Below, piece after piece: positions 22,155 to 34,882 of a DNA stretch of 64,000 nt. Made by a program: the position numbers and the translations under genes. The DNA is from Zopfochytrium polystomum (taxonomy: Eukaryota > Chytridiomycota > Chytridiomycetes > Chytridiales > Chytridiaceae): contig JAIVFJ010000004.1 in assembly GCA_025765615.1 (NCBI GenBank), forward strand, positions 62,001-126,000, written 5' to 3'. The number at the start of each line of letters is the position of its first letter. Positions within the stretch are counted from its first letter, which is position 1. Under the pieces are notes generated by a model. It did not search any database. It had not been told where the DNA came from and saw only the letters and a list, made by a program, of their open reading frames with translations.

Positions 22155-23418
22155 TGAGAGGGAGGGAGAGAGAGGAGAGGAACGACGGCGACGAAAACAA
22201 ACACAAGCACCCTTTTCCCCCCTCCACCTCCAATTCTTATTTTGTGGGTAAGAGGGGTGGATAGAGTCAGAAACTTGGTTACAGGCAAGCTTACACAACT
22301 TTTGACTCAAATTCTAGACTTTGCATTGGGGGGGGAGCTGGTCGGCCCGGTTAGCGCGATATTTTTTTGTTGTTCTTTTTTTTCGCATTCAGTCTTTCGT
22401 TGTTTCCACGCGTTGTCTGCCCCTTCCTGTTTCTTTTTGCCTTCCGGTTTGCCCCCGCTCCTTCCCCCTTCCACCCCTTCCCCTCCGCCGCCCTTTCCGT
22501 CACCCAGACGGCTCGTCGGGAAGCGCTCACCGATGTCTCCAATTTTTTTTTCGTTTTCTTCCCGATCTCCGTTCTCTCGTTAGAGTTTTTTTTTTTTTTG
22601 GTATTCCGTCGGCTCTCCACCAAGCAGTAATGTGTACAAATTGAAGTCCCCACCCGCCAACGAAGTCAACCAAGCAGAAATGTATCTTGGCGCACAAGGC
22701 TGCAGTCGCAAACAAATGATACGATTGTTGCCATGTCAAAAGACACTTGCTCCGTGCGCTGCGGACGATCTTGTCTGCCAGTTCACGAGCAGCGCTCACG
22801 ACTCCACCACGTATGGGTATCGCCCCACCTCCCTTCCGTTGCCCGATCCCGCGAAGAAACAAAAGCGCACGCCCTTTCGAGCGTCTGGCGTCAAATAAGG
22901 GCGTCCCCGTGTACGTCGCGACTCGTGCTCCAGAATAATTCTGGATCCCCCCAACCCCCTGTTGTCTCGCAGCAGCCTTCCGGCTGCCTGTCATTAGCAT
23001 GGCTCCAACCCCCTCCAAAAAGGGTTATTTCCTGCCTTCGTTGCCTTTTCGGCGAAGAGGCAGCGCTTTTTCTCGCTTCGACAAAATCCTTGTGTGTTTT
23101 TTGGGTTGGGAAGTGTGGGCAAACCCCAACTCCTGTGGTTACTCCCCACCCGCTATCACTTTTACAGACGGATTTCGATTGCAGTTTGCAAACTCATCAG
23201 CTTTTAGATTCAACGCTGCACATAATGGCGGAGGCGACAAAGGGGGTCCAGGACTGTCACGCCGCTGGCGTTGGCCGCCCTTTTGTACCTGAAAACCAGA
23301 CGTAACTTCCGTCAGTTTTCTTTGAACAATGAAAAAAAGAAATATCGCCGTTGAATCCCCTCAATGTTCAGTTAAACTCAATTCTTAATTGACGCCCATT
23401 CTCTTTCTTCTCAAATAG
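22155..23418. other. Intergenic spacer
   Basis: Pyrimidine-rich DNA after the channel stop, including a T run at about 22583-22599. No gene or RNA supported. Short frames on both strands overlap without recognisable motifs. Confidence 0.5.
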
Positions 23419-23530
23419 AATATCTTGCTCGAACGTCAGCGACCCACAGCGTCCGCCTGAAGCTTGCGGACTTTGGCGGAGCGTCCGAAATGAGGCTGGG
23501 AGTTCGATGGTGTCGGCCGGGGAGCGGTGG
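23419..23530 (+). pseudogene. Protein-kinase catalytic-loop fragment
   Basis: After a possible acceptor (CAAATAG), the plus strand reads NILLER, then, one frame over, VRLKLADFGGASEM. Together these resemble kinase subdomains VIb end to VII (N-x-L-L ... K-L-x-D-F-G). No HRD, VAIK or APE motif is found nearby and the two parts are out of frame by a -1 shift. It is best read as a relic; convergence by chance is possible. Confidence 0.33.
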
Positions 23531-24466
23531 TCACCGCCCTGCTTCGACCCTCTCCGGCCCCGGCAGTGTTTCGCCAGCCCCTTATCGATGGAGTGTTGGC
23601 GGACTTTCTAGAGGAGCTTTTAAATGCTCCGTGCCTCGAGGTGGAATCTGACGGTGAGTGCTGCGCAGGGTCTTTCATTCTCCCTCCGTTGGTTGTATTC
23701 GAGAGCGACCCGAATAGACGCCGGTTGAGAAGTCATCAGGTTCGTAAAAAAAATCTCTGCCAAAGCCGCACGAATCTAACTTAAGTTTTCTGGCAACTGC
23801 TTCAGATGGTTCTTCGTCGCATCCACCAAGAGATAGTGAGTCATTTTGTTCGTTCATCCTCTCGTTGAATAACCGATAAGGTTTGCGGCCGTCATCTTCA
23901 TCATGGTGGTGGACTCTATCCAGTTGAGTCTCAGCCTCTTGGTCCCCATCTTCGCATCCCCCGCAGGGTCGGTGCTCGACTTACGGCCGAGTCCATTTGG
24001 ATCCCCCCTCATTTCGCTCGTCCACCATTTTGTTTTTATCGCATGGTTCCTCGACCGACACTTTGGTCGATCAAGAAGAGGCAGGAGCGAATGGGGACCA
24101 CGCCCTGCGACGGAGGAGGCAACATTAGCAAGGGAAGGGGAGGAGGTGTAGCATATGATGCACTTTTTTATTTGTTTTTGTTTTATGTCAGCCGAGGCTC
24201 ACCGATCTGTTTGCGTGTTTGTACAAAGTATTAATAACTGAAGAAATATTTAAACCTTGTTCGCTATGAGCTCGCCAACAGTGGCCTCTGCTGTTACATA
24301 CCCTCAGCTTCGGACTCCGACGGCGATCCAAGAAACATCAAAAAGCCATGTCAAAGTTGGCGTACACCCAACATAATTTCGAAGGGGGACCGACAAGGTT
24401 TCTCTCTGTCTGGAAAGCCAAAAAGAAGAAAAGGGAACAGACGCCCGCCCAAGAAACCCCCCCAGA
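23531..24466. other. Intergenic spacer upstream of the RBM25-like gene
   Basis: No gene supported. Short exon-like open stretches separated by GT...AG patterns occur at 23530-23660 but lack domain signals; they may belong to the decayed kinase fragment. Confidence 0.4.
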
Positions 24467-27449
24467 ATGAATCCGTACGGTCCCGGCGGCGTGCGGCCCC
24501 TCGGAGGAGCCCCACCTGGCTACGGCTACCCGGGCGCGCCGCCGATGATGCAGATGCAGATGATGGGTGGGATGCCACCCGGCGGTGAGTTGTCTCTCTA
24601 GCCAGGGCGATCTGCAACAGCGGGTTTGCGCACACCCGAATCTCAGCAACTGCGGGCAGATCGATGCTGTCGATCGACAGATTGTCGCAGACCAGCATGT
24701 TCGATCTCCCTACTACCCTCCTTTCTTTTGTTCGGCCGCTCTTGAGCCCGAAATGGCGTAAATTCCATGCGTGTGCGTCCATCCAATCAAAGCAGATCCC
24801 CTAACACACACTTCACACTGTCAGGGATGTACCCTCCGGCCGGCTACCCCGGCGCCGCCGCGCCTGGAATGCCAGGCGGCTACCCACCGTCGGGGTACCC
24901 AGGGATGCTTCAACCGCCGATCGCGAACCCCGTCGCGGCCGCCGCGCCGCCCATAGTCCTACCCGCCGCAGCCTACGCGGCGGCAGCGGCGACGCCGTTC
25001 TTCCCGGGCGGTGCGCCGCCGCCGCCGGGTATGATGGGGATGGGCGGGCGGCCGCCGCCCGGAATGCCGATGATGGGAATGCCAATGGGGATGCCGATGG
25101 GGATGCCGCCGCAGCCAGGCGGCGGGGTCAAGCCCTCCTGCTGCAGCGGTATCCACTGCTCCCGTGTACGTTCCGTCGCCAAACGACAAGCTGACGACGG
25201 TTTTTGTTGGAGCGATCGCAGAGGGGGTGTCGGACGCGTGGATGGAGCGGCTGTTGAAGGTGCGGACGCTTTTCTTTGCTTCTTCTCTCCCCCATTTGTT
25301 TCGCCATGTGGGACCGCCACGTGTTTGAGAGTGAGTTTCAGTTTGTGTTTCTGCCCCGTGCGCCGTTGCCAGTCTTCTGACCGACAAACATTCCGTTGGC
25401 GATTTTTAAAGTCATGCGGCATGGTGCGAAACTGGAAACGTGTGACGGACGCGCAGGGGAAGCCAAAAGCCTTCGGCTTTTGCATATATGACACGGCAGC
25501 GTCTGTCCTTGTGTGCCTGCGCGTCTTGGGCGGCGAGCCCGTCGAGGGGCCGGGGAAGGAACCGCCAAAGGGGCTCGCGCTGCCCGCGATGCCACCGGGG
25601 CAGCACGACCCGAAACCCCTTCTGGTCAAGGTGGACCAGGTGGCGCGGAAGCACCTTGACGAAGCGCGAGTGACCGCCGGGACGGGGGCCAGCGAGGAAG
25701 CGCTCGGCGTGCGAGTGGCTGCAGCTCGGGCGGAAGCGGAGCGGGTCATCGAGGCGATGCAGTCGGCTGAGGCGGAGGCGTTTTTGGCCGGCCTGGCTGG
25801 CGGAGAGATCGGTGGACATGCCGGCGGCGGCCTTGTCGGCGACGACCCCATGGGTGGCGACGCGTCTGGCATGGCGTCCGCGACGTTTAACCCCAACAAA
25901 GACCTTTCGGACGACATGCCGCTGGAAGAACGGCAAAAGGTCGAGAGGGAAATTTCTCAGTTCCGGGAGCGGATAGCGGCCAAAGACCGCGAGAAGCGGG
26001 AACGAGAGATGGAAATCGCCGAGGAGAAGCGGAGGCGGGAGGAGCGCGAGCGAGAGCGAGAGACGCAGAGAAGAAACGCAGACTCCAACAGAACTCGGAA
26101 CGGACGAGGCAGGCGCAATTCGATATTTGGGGACGATGAAGATGATGAGGAAGAGGCCAGACGGAAGGAAAGACGAGAGAGGGACATGTACCAAACGTTC
26201 TTGGAGGTCTGGTTATTTGCGTAATTGCTTTTGTGGAGCGAATTGCTGACTTTCCCTGCCTCTCCTTGAATCTATTTTCCACACCCAAACAGAGAGAGGC
26301 ACGGTTTGAGCGTGCCGAGTCGCAGCGGATCCGCGGAATCCAGAACGCAAGGACAAAGGACCAGGACCGCTTGAAAACAATAGAACGGGACCGAGTGGCC
26401 ATGGAGAAGTTGCTGCACAACTGGGACGACGACCGTGAGATGGAAGACGGGCGGGAAGAGTTTTATCGCGACCGGTAAGCTTCTCGCCAAGCGTTGCGTT
26501 CTGCGGGATTTGGCGTCAGTACTGAATCTGTTGATTGTACACGTTGGGTGAAAAAAAAACAAAAAAACAAAATAAAACAAATCACATTTCGCAGGGACCG
26601 CTGGCACTCGAAGCGACAGCAGTTCCTGCGGCACGAGCGTGAGGTGGACGACCGCGACCGCAACGAAGAGGCGCAGGAGCTCGCTGCGGCGGCGGAGGCG
26701 CAGCGGCGACGCGACGCGGCGATGCTGGAGGCGGCGCGGCTGGAGCAGGAGGCGCGCGAGAAGGCGGAGCGGGCGGCGCGCGAGCTGGAGGCGGAGCGGG
26801 CGGAGCGCGTTGCGCGCAGCCAGTACGTGTCGACGGCGGGCGGCGGCGGGGTTGTTGTTGGGCGCATCATGACCGTCGAGGAGCGGAGGGAAGCTGTGGG
26901 AAGGCTGGTCGCGGGGATTCCGGCGGACCGCGCGGGACTGTGCGGATGGAGCGTCAAGTGGGACTACTTGGACGAGGTTTGTTTTAGTCGTTCGTCCACT
27001 GCGTTTTGGGGCGTTTGTCCCTTTTTTGTTTACCTGTTTCGCATCTTCTCCAATTTTCTCCCGGTTTGTTCGCCCAGTATGTCATCTCGAACAAGATCCG
27101 CCCGTTCGTGGTAAAAAAAGTCGTCGAGTACCTGGGCCAGGAAGAGAAGGATCTCGTGCAGTTTGTCATGGATCTGATTCGCCGGCGCACACCCGCTGCA
27201 AAGATTATCGACGAGCTCCAAGGGGTGAGTGTTTTTCATTTTTTTTGTTTTTTTTTTTTTGTTTTAGTTCCCCGTCCATATCAGAACGCAACCAACTCTT
27301 TTTATTCCTATCCTCTCCCATCCTCCTATCCCCCATACTCCATCACCGCTTTGTCCTAGGCGCTGGACGACGAGGCGGAGGTGTTTGTGCTGAAGCTGTG
27401 GCGCATGGTCGTGTTTGAGAGCGAAAGCAGGGCGCAGGGTCTGGCGTGA
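24467..27449 (+). CDS. RBM25/Snu71-type splicing factor (RRM, RE/RD-rich, PWI)
   Basis: Seven exons (24467-24584, 24825-25259, 25412-26206, 26293-26474, 26595-26976, 27078-27224, 27360-27449) give 715 residues if one base is dropped at 25137-25139. The family is U1 snRNP-associated and acts in 5' splice-site choice in the nucleus. The N-terminus is Gly/Pro/Met-rich. An RRM follows at about residues 155-245 (TTVFVGAIAEGVSDAW, MVRNWKRVTDAQGKPKAFGF, LLVKVD). The middle is an Arg/Glu/Asp-rich coiled region (EKREREMEIAEEKRRREERE). A C-terminal PWI domain covers the last 85 residues (RPFVVKKVVEYLGQEEKDLV ... EAEVFVLKLWRMVVFE). The order matches RBM25 along its whole length. A protein needed for splicing being itself split by six introns allows autoregulation, which is only a possibility here. 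Confidence 0.92.
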
Positions 27450-28889
27450 AAGAACTTTGAGGTGGTTGGTGTGAAATCATGAGAGCGAAAAACCTTGGGT
27501 GGGGTTTATGCGAGCTTGTTGTTATCGCTGTTGTTTGATGGTGTTTGGGGCCCCCCATTCAAAATGGGCAGCCCGTTAAAGAAATAATTGGAGCGCTGCT
27601 TGTGTTATTGTCGTTGGCGAGATTCAACATGAAATTTTTCTTAACAAGCGGGCACCCGTCCGCACAAAAGCCCCCACGGAACACACACACGCGCGCGCGA
27701 ATTTCACCCACCTTAACTCCAGTCCCCCATTCACAAACGCCGAGGGGCGTTGGGGCTTTGAGGAGGTGCGGGAGCGCGAAAAAGAGTTGACAGGCCACTC
27801 CAGACAACGATTACCTGACTTGCTTCCGTCCTCTGCGCAAATCAAACGAAATCCCCCTATCAACCCATCATCTAATTTTGTTTGTAAACAACTCGGACGT
27901 GTCTGGTAGCACTCCCAGCTTTGTGCCGCTAAACTCGCGAAGTCCCTGCAAAGCACTGGGTGAAAGTCCAGTACCTTGACGACCAGGCCGTTCAGGTCCT
28001 TGAGCTTGATCATCCCACTTTGCAGAACTTGATGGAGAAGGTAGATTGCTGATTTACAGGAATAATTGTTCTGAACTCTTCATTTTTTCTGAGGTAAACT
28101 AGAATACAGATATCTTTCTTGGCCAAGATGTCGAGGTTTATTTGAAATCATGTACTGAGTTGGAGTGTGTCAACGACGCGCCCAGCTATGTGCAGGCCCT
28201 GATTGAGAGATCATCTTTTCCCAGACTGCTCTGTTTTCAGATTCAGCGCAAAAAGGGCAAAGCTGCCACTGTTTGGCACTTCCCAGTGTTTTGCCAACTG
28301 CCTCCTCTCGTCCAAAGTGCATGACTGCTTCCTGTCCTACCAGTAGTTGGCTTTCACTCTTCCCCTCGTCTTCTCTGACCTCATTGTCAGGTGGACCAGC
28401 AAAGAAGTTGTGAGGGTTGATTTGACAACCAAGCATCACTTGGATGTTTGGTTTGATGAGAACAATATGAGTGGCCATCAACCAGGCCATGGCTGAAGGA
28501 ATTGATTCCAGCAATTTCTTTTGTCCTGTTCTCACTCTAGACCATCAGGTTATGTCTGTTGGCTTTGCACTCACTTATCAAGGTGGAGTTTTTGCAATCA
28601 CTGCAGCGTGAGTATATTGGTGTGGATTCGACTGCTGACACCCTTCAAGTTGCTACACATGGATTGCTGAGAAAATCCTGGATCCCCTGAGTGGGATGGC
28701 CAGATTGCCTTCCTTGTGAGCGAGACCAAGCAGCGTCAAGTTCAGAGATCAGCTCCATTTCCAGCTCTTGTTCAGACACCTGTTGATTTAGACTTTGGCT
28801 CAAGCCAGTGGATATTGCTGTTGATGTTGAAAGGCACAAGAATGCCTACGTGGAGGGAACCAGGACTTTTTATCTGGAGAGCTTGCATC
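27450..28889. other. Transition from gene island to repeat block
   Basis: No intact gene. From about 28100 the composition changes from GC-rich to balanced, as in the other repeat-rich parts. Short open pieces (for example around 28142-28320) may be the decayed N-terminal part of the NACHT-ankyrin gene that follows. Confidence 0.4.
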
Positions 28890-30680
28890 CTGGCTTCAGT
28901 CTGCTGATGTGGCCAATGTGCTTTGGCTGAATGGCGGAGTTAACAAGTCTGTGATCTCATGCCTTGTGAGCTGGCAGTTGCCTGCAAAGTATTTGTTGGT
29001 CCATTTTTTACTGAAGGCACTGATGATCTGAAGAAGAGTAGCCCCAGGCAGCTTGTTACCACCACTATCTGGATTAGTGCAAGGTGCTTCCCTTGTTCAG
29101 AAAGCTTTGTGAACTGCATGTGTCGAAGACACCAAGAATGGAGGATTCCAGTATTCTCAAGGACCCTCAAGAGGCTTACAAGCAGATTGTTCTTGAAGTA
29201 TTAAAGCAGTTGGATTCAAGTGACAAGATGAAGAATATTCTGCTCACTATTGATGCTTTGGATGAATGTGGTGCTCCAGACAGCAATGAGAGGAACAAGC
29301 TGCTGGATAGCCGCTGCAATCGGCTCAGATGCTGCCTCTATTTGTAGGGATATTCACCACTCAGAGACCAGAACAGGAATGTGTTCCACACCGCAGTGCA
29401 GCTGGACTCTACAGTCTTTGTGCCAAGTGATGAAGAGAACAAGAACGACATGAACCTCTTTGTTGAAGTCATGATGTCCAAATCTTTCCCAGATGGGCTG
29501 CTGAGCTCTGATGATGTGAAAACAGTGTCTGCTGAAATCTTTGAGAGGTCTTCTGGAATCTTCCAATTTGCAGGCAAGGCGAGCAAATTGGAAGATTCAA
29601 TGAATTATATAAATGGGAGGAAAACTTTGTAAGTTGATTTATGTTCCAGCCCTCAATACTATCTCTAACTGACACAAAAGGCACTGACAAATTCAAAATG
29701 GGAGCTCTTCAAAAACAGTCATGAAGAAGGGCAACTGAATGATTGGTTTCTTATGAACAGCACAGATCTCAATGCAGTTGATGAAATTGGAATGGCACCA
29801 CTCCATATTGCATCTCAATACAGCCATTTGGACGTTGAGGGGTGGTTGGTGCAGCAAGGTGTCAATGTGGATTATGAGAACAGCAAGAAGAGGTTGAAAT
29901 ATAAATTGCATCTGCTTCCTGGCACCTGGAAGGTTGTGAGGTGCTTGGTGCAGCTTGGCGCTGATGTGAATGATGCAAGCAGCTACAACAAGTGGACGCC
30001 GCTGCATCCTTCCTCAAACTTTGGACATTTGGAAGTTGTGAAATGGTTGGTGCAGCAAAGGCACCATTCGTGGATGCCTGATACCAACAAGAAGTGGACA
30101 CCACTTGGCATTGCTTCTGAAAACGGCTGTTTGGAAGTTGTCAAGCTCTTAGTCCAGCAAGGAGCAACCAAGAATGCAAAGGCAACGAATGAGTTCACCC
30201 CGCTCCCCTCTGCCTCTTCTAATGGCATTTGGAATTTGTGAAGTGGTTAGTGCAGGAAGGTGCCAGCGTCAATGCTGAGGACCAATGACAAGTGGCTGCC
30301 ACTCCACCATGCTTCTAAGAATGGGCATTTGGAAATTGTTAGGGTTAACACAGCATGGCACCAACTTGAGTGCCAAGACCAAAGACAAATGGATCCCACT
30401 CCACATTGCTTCGCAAAATAGGCCACTTAGGAAGTTGTGAAGTGCTTGATTCAACTTGGATCCAACGTCAAAGCTGAAAACATCATGGACAAGCAGATTC
30501 CACTACATCTTGCATCTCAGTTGGGAAATTGGAGGTGGTGGAATGGCTGGTGCAGCAAGGATCTGTTAGCAGTGAAATGGTTGCTGCAGCAAGGTGCTCA
30601 CGTGAATGCAGAATCTACTGACAAACGACACCACTCTACCTGGCATCTGGAAAGGGAAATTCCCTCTTGCATCAGAATTT
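28890..30680 (+). pseudogene. Decayed NACHT-ankyrin (NLR-like) gene
   Basis: Pieces in shifting plus frames read in the order of a fungal STAND receptor. First comes a segment like NACHT post-P-loop sequence (VFVGPFFTEGTDD, then PRQLV). Next are NILLTIDALDECGAP, the Walker B/extended DEC motif, and a PLFVGIFTTQRPEQ block like the sensor (T/S-R-P-E). A helical stretch DVKTVSAEIFERSSGIFQFA is like the GLF(I/V)WA region. Ankyrin repeats run from about 29760 (GMAPLHIASQYSHLDV, KWTPLHPSSNFGHLEVVKWL, KWTPLGIASENGCLEVVKLL) and continue, more damaged, to about 30650. A P-loop GxxGxGKS was not found. Such proteins in fungi act in non-self recognition. Several frameshifts and stops make this a relic. 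Confidence 0.75.
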
Positions 30681-31231
30681 TGGGAGGGAACTAATTGCGA
30701 ATACTTCAGTTATTTGGAGGTGTTTGCACAAAGACACCAAGGTATATTCGTTTTCAGGAATATTCCATTTTTTTTGGCTTCTTCATTCCACAAGCCAACA
30801 AAAATACACACAACAAAACCTCTCACAAGGACATAATCAGCGCAGCACGCTGATACGTCCTTGTCAACAGAGCGTAAGGGATGTGAAACTGGGGTATACT
30901 GTTCCATCACCCGCTTCCTCAGCCCACTGTATGGTATCAACCTCTCTTAAAGCAGCAATGTATTCTTATTGTTCATTTGATCTGTTTCTGTTCCAAACAG
31001 CTTCCTGTTCCTGCAAAGGCTTGAAAAGATAAAAAGCTATGGGCTTTGCATTACCTCGTTTCAAAGAATCCACAATTAGCTCTCTGGGAAACCTGACATG
31101 CCCTATGAACTCCATGACAGATATGTTGTTGGACTCAGCCGGTGGTGCACAGTGTGCACCGCACAGCCTGGACTTCACAGGAAGAGTCCAATTACCAACT
31201 AGAAAATATGCGCAATTTGTCAGGGAAGCTT
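30681..31231. other. Spacer between the NLR-like relic and repeat A
   Basis: No gene supported; composition as in the relic to the left. It probably belongs to the same decayed unit. Confidence 0.4.
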
Positions 31232-31406
31232 GGTGTTGGGTGGAACTGACTGGTTAGCAGCAAGAGGCACAAGACAGACCCAAACCTATTGTGACTGTCA
31301 GTGATCGTTTTCATGATGCCCATGGGAGAGCAAGCCACTGCCAATGCAGACCTGGGCACTCGCTTGCGCTGTTGACAAATACTCCACGTATTCAGTAGAA
31401 CAGAAA
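31232..31406 (+). repeat. Dispersed repeat A, copy 3
   Basis: Near-identical in layout to 7888-8068, from GGAACTGACTGGTTAGCAG through GTGACTGTCAG, CCCATGGGAGAGCAAGCC and GTTGACAAATACTC. It lies just after the NACHT-ankyrin relic. Confidence 0.75.
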
Positions 31407-33163
31407 CCCAGAATTAACAGTTTTTCTCCTCCTCTGCTCAAACAGATAAAATAGGAGAGGTTTTTACCCTGTGCTAGTCACGCTTGCCTAGCAACTATTA
31501 CAGAATGCATATCATCATCATGCATCAATAATTCATAACAGAGTTTTTCCCTTTCTCTCCAAGTTGGGGAGAAGGACCACCCACAAACACACATCTCCAC
31601 TTCATTCACTCCTCCCACTCAGTCACTCAGAGTAGACTGTTTACACAAGGGTGCCTCTGCATACTTACTAAAAGGCATACGTGGTGGGCAAAAAGCCAAA
31701 AGCATACAAACCCCAGCACTTAATGTGCACACAGCGTATACTAACTGGTCCACTATTTATGTCTGTTCTTCATATAGTCCGGACCTTTGCCAAATGGTAC
31801 ATTTACTATGTTCACTTGTGTGTCTACTTAATTGGAATTTGTCTTTTGTTGTCTGTCTTCAACCCTGTCTGCTGCAGTCATCCCCAATGGGCTCTGTCTA
31901 CTGCTCTAACTCCACTCCACAAAGTTGCTTACGCTGACAAAGCTGGTTTGCGGACTGAGTGGGTTCTGACAGACGGCATGCGCAGCACACCTGTCTCCAC
32001 CATAGACAGACATCATTCCTTCATGGGCCAACACAAGCACTGGGAACACGGACAGGCTTCTCTCACTGTGCGCTGCCTCTGTAAACAGACTGCTCCGACC
32101 TGATAGGTGAAGGGACAGACAAACTTTGTCTGTTGCCTGCAGCCTCAACTTCCTCTGTTGCCCACAGGGTATCCCCTTCATGCGGTGAGCGGCACAGCAG
32201 ATGGCCAAGAAGCAAGTGCTCTGGAACTGTCATCTGCAGTCATCTCCATCACGCCAAGGCCCTTCATGGAACCAACCTGGTGACAGCTCTGTCTACACCT
32301 CAGTTGCACAAGGCGCCACAGTTAGCAACATAATGGACTAATCCTCCAAATATAAATAACCTGTCTGGATAGTTGTTAACAAGCTTTGCACTTCACACAA
32401 CGTTATGTACCGCTGTACACTCTGTAAAAGACTAAGTTACTCACAACCTCTCCATTCCAAATCGAAACAACAACAGATAACTTCGTTGGTTTCGAATTTT
32501 TTCAACGAAATTTTTGTACATATGTTGAAGATTGGCAGTCAAAATTTGTTAGGGAATTTCGATGAAGCATGTGTTGCTCACTCCATATATGAGAATTTTT
32601 TAAATAGACCGGCTATCTTTGTTGGCTCCTCTTGATATGATTGCATCCTTTGGAAGCTGCAACCGAAATTGTACTGGTTAACAACCTAAAGCAGATAACT
32701 GCATATAGACGTGATGAGAGGAAAAGGATTGGGCACCTTCCAGAAGCTCCAGAAGTCAAGGAGTCAGTCACAGCAAAATGTGAAACCTAATTGCTTATTG
32801 GTTCAAAGATTATTCTTCAGCAATATCTCTGAAGTGACTTCAATTGTAGGCTAAACCCGTTTAGCCGAAGCCAACTCCCTGACTTGGACGCAGGAGGAGG
32901 AGAAGGAGGTTTTCTGAGTTTGTGAGTTTCTTTCTTGTCTGTCCACTGCAAACACCACTGCTACTGCCCCCACTGTGCCACCCAGGCCTATCCTGCCCTT
33001 TCGCTGAGGCGGGGGTGGAGGCCGCCACAATTTCCTCCCCACATGGCCCCGGCCCCCCTCAGGATCAGTCCAGCCGCAACACTGGAGCCCCGCTCCATCT
33101 GCGCTGGTCTCGTGGGATGCTCTTTGATCCTCAAGTACTTCCGACTGGCGGTGCTGCGTCTGA
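31407..33163. other. AT-balanced repeat-block DNA upstream of the DIRS-type element
   Basis: No supported gene. The left terminus of the DIRS-type element should lie in the right part of this interval, but I could not define inverted or split direct repeats by eye. Confidence 0.4.
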
Positions 33164-34882
33164 CACAGAAACTGCCGCTCCCTTGCCCTCACCACCAGTC
33201 GACAACCAACAGTACAAAGTCTCGAGGCCGCTCTCCGCAAGGCAATCCCGTGGAAAATTGTCCACACCATCTGTCTTGGCAAGCTTGCGCAATACCTCCG
33301 ACGTCATCCGAACAAGCCCTTCACTCAGTCTCTACTCTCTGGTATCAAAATTGGCGTTTGGTACGGCGACGGGTTCACCTCTCGCCTGGAAGAGCCGAGG
33401 CTCCTCCGTACTGCTCCTGAAGACGGGATCCATGGCGAGAACCTCGAAAAATACGTTCTCACCGAAGTACAGGCGGGCCGGTACACAAAACTCCCTGCCC
33501 TACCACACCTCTGCTCAACAGTCTCCCTGTTCTCAGTTGAACAAAAGAACAAGCACCGTCTTATCCACAATCTGTCCTTCCCCCGTGGTAACTCTGTCAA
33601 TGACCACATCCCCGACTCCCATGCCCACGTCCGCTACGACCCTCTCATCGAGTTCATTCCCATACTCATCTGGATGCACCAACATACCGCACGTGATTAC
33701 ACGCTTGTGCTGTGGAAACTCGACTGCTCTGCTGCCTTCCAACAGGTCCCAGTCCACCCAGTCAACCAGGCGATGCAGGTAGTTTTCTTCCGTGGTGAAT
33801 TCTTCCTGGACCATTGTCTCAGCTTTGGGTCTCGCTCTGGCCCCTACCTCTTCACTCGGCTCAGCCACTCCATTGCTTGGATAGCCGAAAACGAACTCCA
33901 GCTTCCAGTTGTCAAATGCTGGGTTGATGACTTGTACGGCGCATGCTTCCAACCCACCTGTGATGTCCCACACACAAAGCCTGCTGAACTCGTCGCAGTC
34001 GAACACCTACTCGATGACCTTGGGCTGCCACATGCAAAGGAGGCTTGGGGTACCAGCCTCCAAATTATTGGGATTCATATCGACGCATGTGCTCTCGTAT
34101 ACTCACTCCCTGACGACAAACTGCGCAAGCTAGAAGCCCTGCTTCAATCGTGGCTCGACGCACCAGCCCTTCCCCTCCAGACATGGCGAGAACACTTTGG
34201 GTTTCTTAACTTCGCTACATCCATATTCTTTGCAATTGCTGCCGCCACACCACCGCTTTACCGCCAATCCGCTGGGCGCACCATTCCACAAGCGACAATA
34301 CCACTACACAGGGAATCTCGCCAATCCTTACAGTGGCTGCAGCAGCTCCTACAGAAGGCGCCGCCTCGAAGTCTCCTATGACTACACGCTTGGCGACCAG
34401 TGGATGCAACTCTCACGGATGCGTGCCAAGATGGCCTTGGTGTCTGGTATCTGTCTCTACGACTCAGGTTCTACCACCGCACCACTGCGCCGTATCACCA
34501 CAACAACACACCTGTACACGTTGGTACAAACGAGCTCTACGCACAGTTCCTGGCATTACACATACTCCGCAACACTCCTCTCACCCACGCAGGCTGCAAA
34601 CTGCTTGGGTACACAGACAATCAAGGAGTCGCAGTCAACTTCGACTCCTACAGTTCCAGTCAATATATCAACAACGTCATCATCCAGTCCATAGCAGAAC
34701 TAGAAACAATGTACAGGATCTCAGTCCGAGTCCTGTACTTCCCTGGGAAGCGCAATATTGTGGCTGACTCCCTCTCTCGTGGCAATCTGGCGTTTCTGCA
34801 GCGTACTTTTCCCCTTGCATCTTTCCATCAGCTTCACATCCTTCCACCCCTCCTCTACCCTTTCCACAATGTCTACACTTAA
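33164..34882 (+). mobile_element. DIRS-type element: reverse transcriptase and RNase H
   Basis: One plus frame is open from 33164 and, past a single in-frame TGA at 34379-34381, to the TAA at 34880-34882. It has the RT blocks typical of DIRS-like elements: KHRLIHNLSFPRGNSVND, LDCSAAFQQVPVHP, SFGSRSGPYLFTR and the catalytic CWVDDLYG. RNase H follows, with VDATLTDACQDGLGVWYL, ELYAQFLALHIL, YTDNQGVAVN and NIVADSLSRG. There is no Met near the start of the open frame. The element copies its RNA and then integrates by a tyrosine recombinase instead of a DDE integrase. The TGA between RT and RNase H suggests this copy is inactive unless read through. Confidence 0.85.

Noticed and set aside
24585..24824. 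First exon of the RBM25-like gene as a separate small ORF
   Set aside because: A GTGAGT donor and TGTCAG acceptor join it in frame to the Gly/Pro-rich N-terminus of exon 2.
25119..25143. A tiny intron (GTCAAG...TGCAG, 20 nt) explaining the frame change in the RBM25-like gene
   Set aside because: It is too short for splicing and leaves the wrong phase for the RRM; skipping one base gives the right frame.
31681..32103. A 140-codon plus-strand frame as a gene upstream of the DIRS element
   Set aside because: No motif, no splice context, and it lies in the low-complexity repeat block with stops in relatives unknown; not supportable.
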